Source: Vitis vinifera (lineage: Eukaryota; Streptophyta; Magnoliopsida; Vitales; Vitaceae). Taken from it: 64,000 bases of DNA. The notes beneath the pieces are model-generated. The model was not told the DNA's origin, made no database searches, and saw nothing but the letters and a program-made list of their open reading frames with translations. Shown here in pieces: positions 61,478-64,000 of this stretch. The stretch covers positions 28,893,001 to 28,957,000 of the forward strand of contig NC_081817.1 in the NCBI RefSeq assembly GCF_030704535.1. Reading direction: 5' to 3'. A program made the translations under genes and the position numbers. The number at the start of each line of letters is the position of its first letter. Within the stretch, counting starts at the first letter, position 1.

Positions 61478-64000
61478 TTATTTTTGGAGGAACTTCTTAA
61501 ACCAATAAGCAGAATGTTTGGGGTATCGCTTTAAACCATTTTTATAATCCACATAATTGAGACCAAAGCGAACGGTGAAACCTGCATTCCATTCGAAGTC
61601 GTCAAGAAAAGACCATACAAAGTATCCCTTCACGTTGACACCCTCCCTGTCAAAATTGCATACATACATGTACTATATTAGTAATAATACTCTAGTATTT
61701 TAAAATATATCTCAAACTTAAGATGACCTAATATATGTATTATTACAACTTAAGCCTCAATGTCGTACATTCTAGCCTTGATGAAGGCAAGATTTGATTT
61801 CAACTATATAGTAAGATACCCTAAAAAATTCAAGACTAGACCTAATGCAATGCAACATCTTAGTTAAATATTTCATATTCTTATTATTAGATTATGGATT
61901 TAACCTAAAAGCTTAACTTGTCATACGTGAGCTTAAATGGCACAAATTTTGTATATTGTGCCTACGTACTTAGGCTAAACCCCTAACACTCACATACTCA
62001 TGAATATTGAATATGTGAGCAAAATTTAATTACTCACTTGATAGCTTTTGAGAGATAGTACAAATGTCCACGGTGGAATGTCATCCTCAAGGTATCATTG
62101 AGATCTTCTTTCATAGGCACTGAAGCATTATTTGTTGTTGCCATTCCTGCACAAGACCATTACACAATAGTTTGAATAACATTAAAATGAAACCAAAATA
62201 TCATTCTATGACTTAAAAACAATATAAGTTGATAATTAATTCACTGAGCCTACCATTCTCGGTAATGTAAATAGTTGGATTGTTGTAATGTTCCTTGATG
62301 TAAAGCATAAGTTTTCTGATTCCCCATGGACAAATGTAAAGCCAACTCAATTGGGTCTACAAAATCACACACCATAGATCACTTAGTAATGAATTCATGA
62401 ATTCGTATAGGTTATGTCTGGTTCCCAAAAAGCATTAAACAAAGAAAAAAATAATTTTTTTTTCATGTTTGATTATGCTTTAAAAAATATCAAAGAAAAT
62501 TAAATATAATTAAAATTAATTAGAACACTTATATATTTTCAAAATTTTTAATATTTATACTGAAGAGTTAAAATAAATTAAATGAACTTAAAGTAATATA
62601 TAAAAATAATTTATTAATTTTAAATTCATTTTTTATTTTTCTTCTATTTTTCCTTTATATTTTCTTTTTTTTGCATCTTCTTTCAATTTTTTCAAGAACC
62701 AAACGTAATCTTAGATGTCTAAGGATAGAGACATTACCGGTTGGCCAATGTTAACCCCACCTTTCTCCGCTGTAGCCACAAAGAAAATAAAAAGGGTTTA
62801 GTCACCTAAAGGCAAAGCATGAAGGAGAACAAGAATCATAGTTGAGCTCATAAGATTGAGTTTTTCAAGCTTACTGGTTAGGTTGAATCGGCCATCTACT
62901 TCCCAGCTTAGCTCTAAGTTGTTTACTGCTGATGCATAGGTAGTGGCATAATTTGAAGTGTAGTAATTAATTCCTACGAAATCAAATGATCCTTTAAGCA
63001 TTTTGGATTCTGCTGACGAGAATTTGGGCAGTCGACGCCCCACAAGGGATTGCATGGTCATTGGGTACTCGCCATATGTGATTGGATGTAAAAACCTAAA
63101 AACACAAGAATAAAAAATTCATATAAAAGTTAAGCAATGAGGAAATATTCTAAACTAAATATTTACAATAAAAAAAAGGACATTTAGTAAATTAACTTAG
63201 TGACTTAATTTAATGACTTAAAATTAAGTCATTAAGTTGATTACACATGTTTTAAAAAATAATCTAATATCATAACTTTAACTTAAAAATAACTTTAAAT
63301 ATTAAGTCAAAATAATTAACTTATTCTGAATTTCATATATATTTTTTATTTCATTTACCCATATTTAATAAATGTATATTTTACAATTGACTCGACATTC
63401 ACAACAATCTTTCAGTAAATATTTTTTGTAGTTATTTTAGACATGTACAACATATTAAATATAAATATTTAACCAATAAATTTATATTTTAAGATCAATG
63501 AAAATATAAAAATATTAGTTAATGAATGTAAATATGTTAATTTGATAATTTCAAATGAATTTTAAGTCAATAAGTTAAGAATAATTTAATTTAAAGTCAA
63601 CTTAAGTTGTTAAATTATAAGAATTAAGTTTGACCAAACACCTGCCGAGTCTTGAATCAAAATAGTGGCTTAACAAGACTCACCATCCTAACATGAAATC
63701 AAGGGCTCTACGGGAGGCCTTGACACCTGCAACGGTTGCATACTTGTATTGTAACCAATGTGTTAGTAGGGTTACTCCGATAGTTCCCTTTTGAGATTTC
63801 TGCAAACATTCAAATATAATCATTCAAAACTATCAATGTCTGACTTGAAATTGATCTTTAGTTAATCAAAATGAAATGCATGTAATAAGTAATAAGCAAA
63901 AACCTGATACTTCTCCTTGTACAATTTCACACCAGCAGCATGAGAAAGAAGTAGGTGGTGTGCCACCTTATAAGGTTCAGTAGCGGAGTTCTCAGAGGCA
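61478..64000 (-). CDS. GH1 beta-glucosidase copy 7, 3' part (exons 7-13; continues beyond the right edge)
   Basis: Exons: 63904 to beyond 64000, 63684-63799, 62875-63095, 62738-62769, 62254-62356, 62038-62146, 61478-61646. All visible borders are GT-AG. Exons 8, 10, 11 and 12 match the standard sizes and exon 9 is one codon longer. The stop is TAA at 61478-61480. Motifs: ENSATEPY and [13 protein letters not shown] at the end of exon 7, [15 protein letters not shown] in exon 9, the nucleophile in YITENG (exon 11), and [17 protein letters not shown] in exon 13. The acid/base exon lies mostly outside the window. No lesion is visible. It differs clearly from the other copies (for example [20 protein letters not shown] in exon 8) and is an older paralogue in the same array, predicted to be a functional beta-glucosidase. 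Confidence 0.9.
63180..63650. repeat. MITE-like repeat in intron 8 of copy 7
   Basis: AT-rich block with many TTAAGT/ACTTAA inverted words, ending TTTGACCAAACACCTG, the reverse of a CAGGTGTTTGGT-type end seen in plant hAT-like MITEs. The left end is less clear (GGACATTTAGTAAATT). It resembles 42380-42860. Confidence 0.45.

Overview
The window is AT-rich, intron-rich nuclear DNA of a dicot. The glycoside hydrolase family 1 (GH1) genes have the 13-exon structure usual in plants, and their sequences look most like grapevine beta-glucosidase 12-like genes. The species call is from memory of the family and is unverified.

The region is a tandem GH1 beta-glucosidase array, all on the minus strand. 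From left to right it holds: the 5' end of one gene cut by the window edge (exons 1-2, up to 682); a heavily damaged pseudogene (4681-10780); an intact 505-residue gene (13715-20532); a second intact 505-residue gene (27653-34111) with a duplicated exon 1/promoter fragment just upstream (34194-34305); a chimeric pseudogene locus in which exons 6-13 of one copy (39642-41745) are joined to remnants of another (41770-43167); and the 3' part of a more diverged GH1 gene running off the right edge (61478-64000). The two intact genes have matching exon lengths, plant signal peptides and both catalytic glutamates (TLNEP and ITENG motifs). They should encode secreted or vacuolar beta-glucosidases that remove glucose from small plant glycosides. 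In the pseudogenes, catalytic residues and splice sites were lost by different independent mutations, so the array shows birth-and-death evolution. Flanks are shared between copies: the 3' flanks of the two main pseudogenes match each other, as do the promoters of the first, third and fourth copies and the 3' flanks of the two intact genes. This points to repeated block duplication.

Between the chimeric pseudogene and the last gene lies a nested Ty1/copia structure, on the plus strand. An old, scrambled outer element (45120-58358; LTRs of about 480-490 bp) has fold-back inverted duplications at both internal ends and an internal duplication that replaces RNase H. A much younger inner element (47537-55210; LTRs of 1194/1195 bp that are nearly identical) sits inside the outer integrase gene. 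The inner polyprotein frame is whole apart from three in-frame stops and a changed protease triad. The outer element landed in the second copy of an 824-bp tandem duplication. A probable solo LTR (36006-37101) and a second LTR-like fragment lie upstream of the second intact gene. The remaining intergenic DNA is AT-rich, with microsatellites, MITE-like repeats and duplicated gene flanks. I see no tRNA, rRNA or CRISPR.
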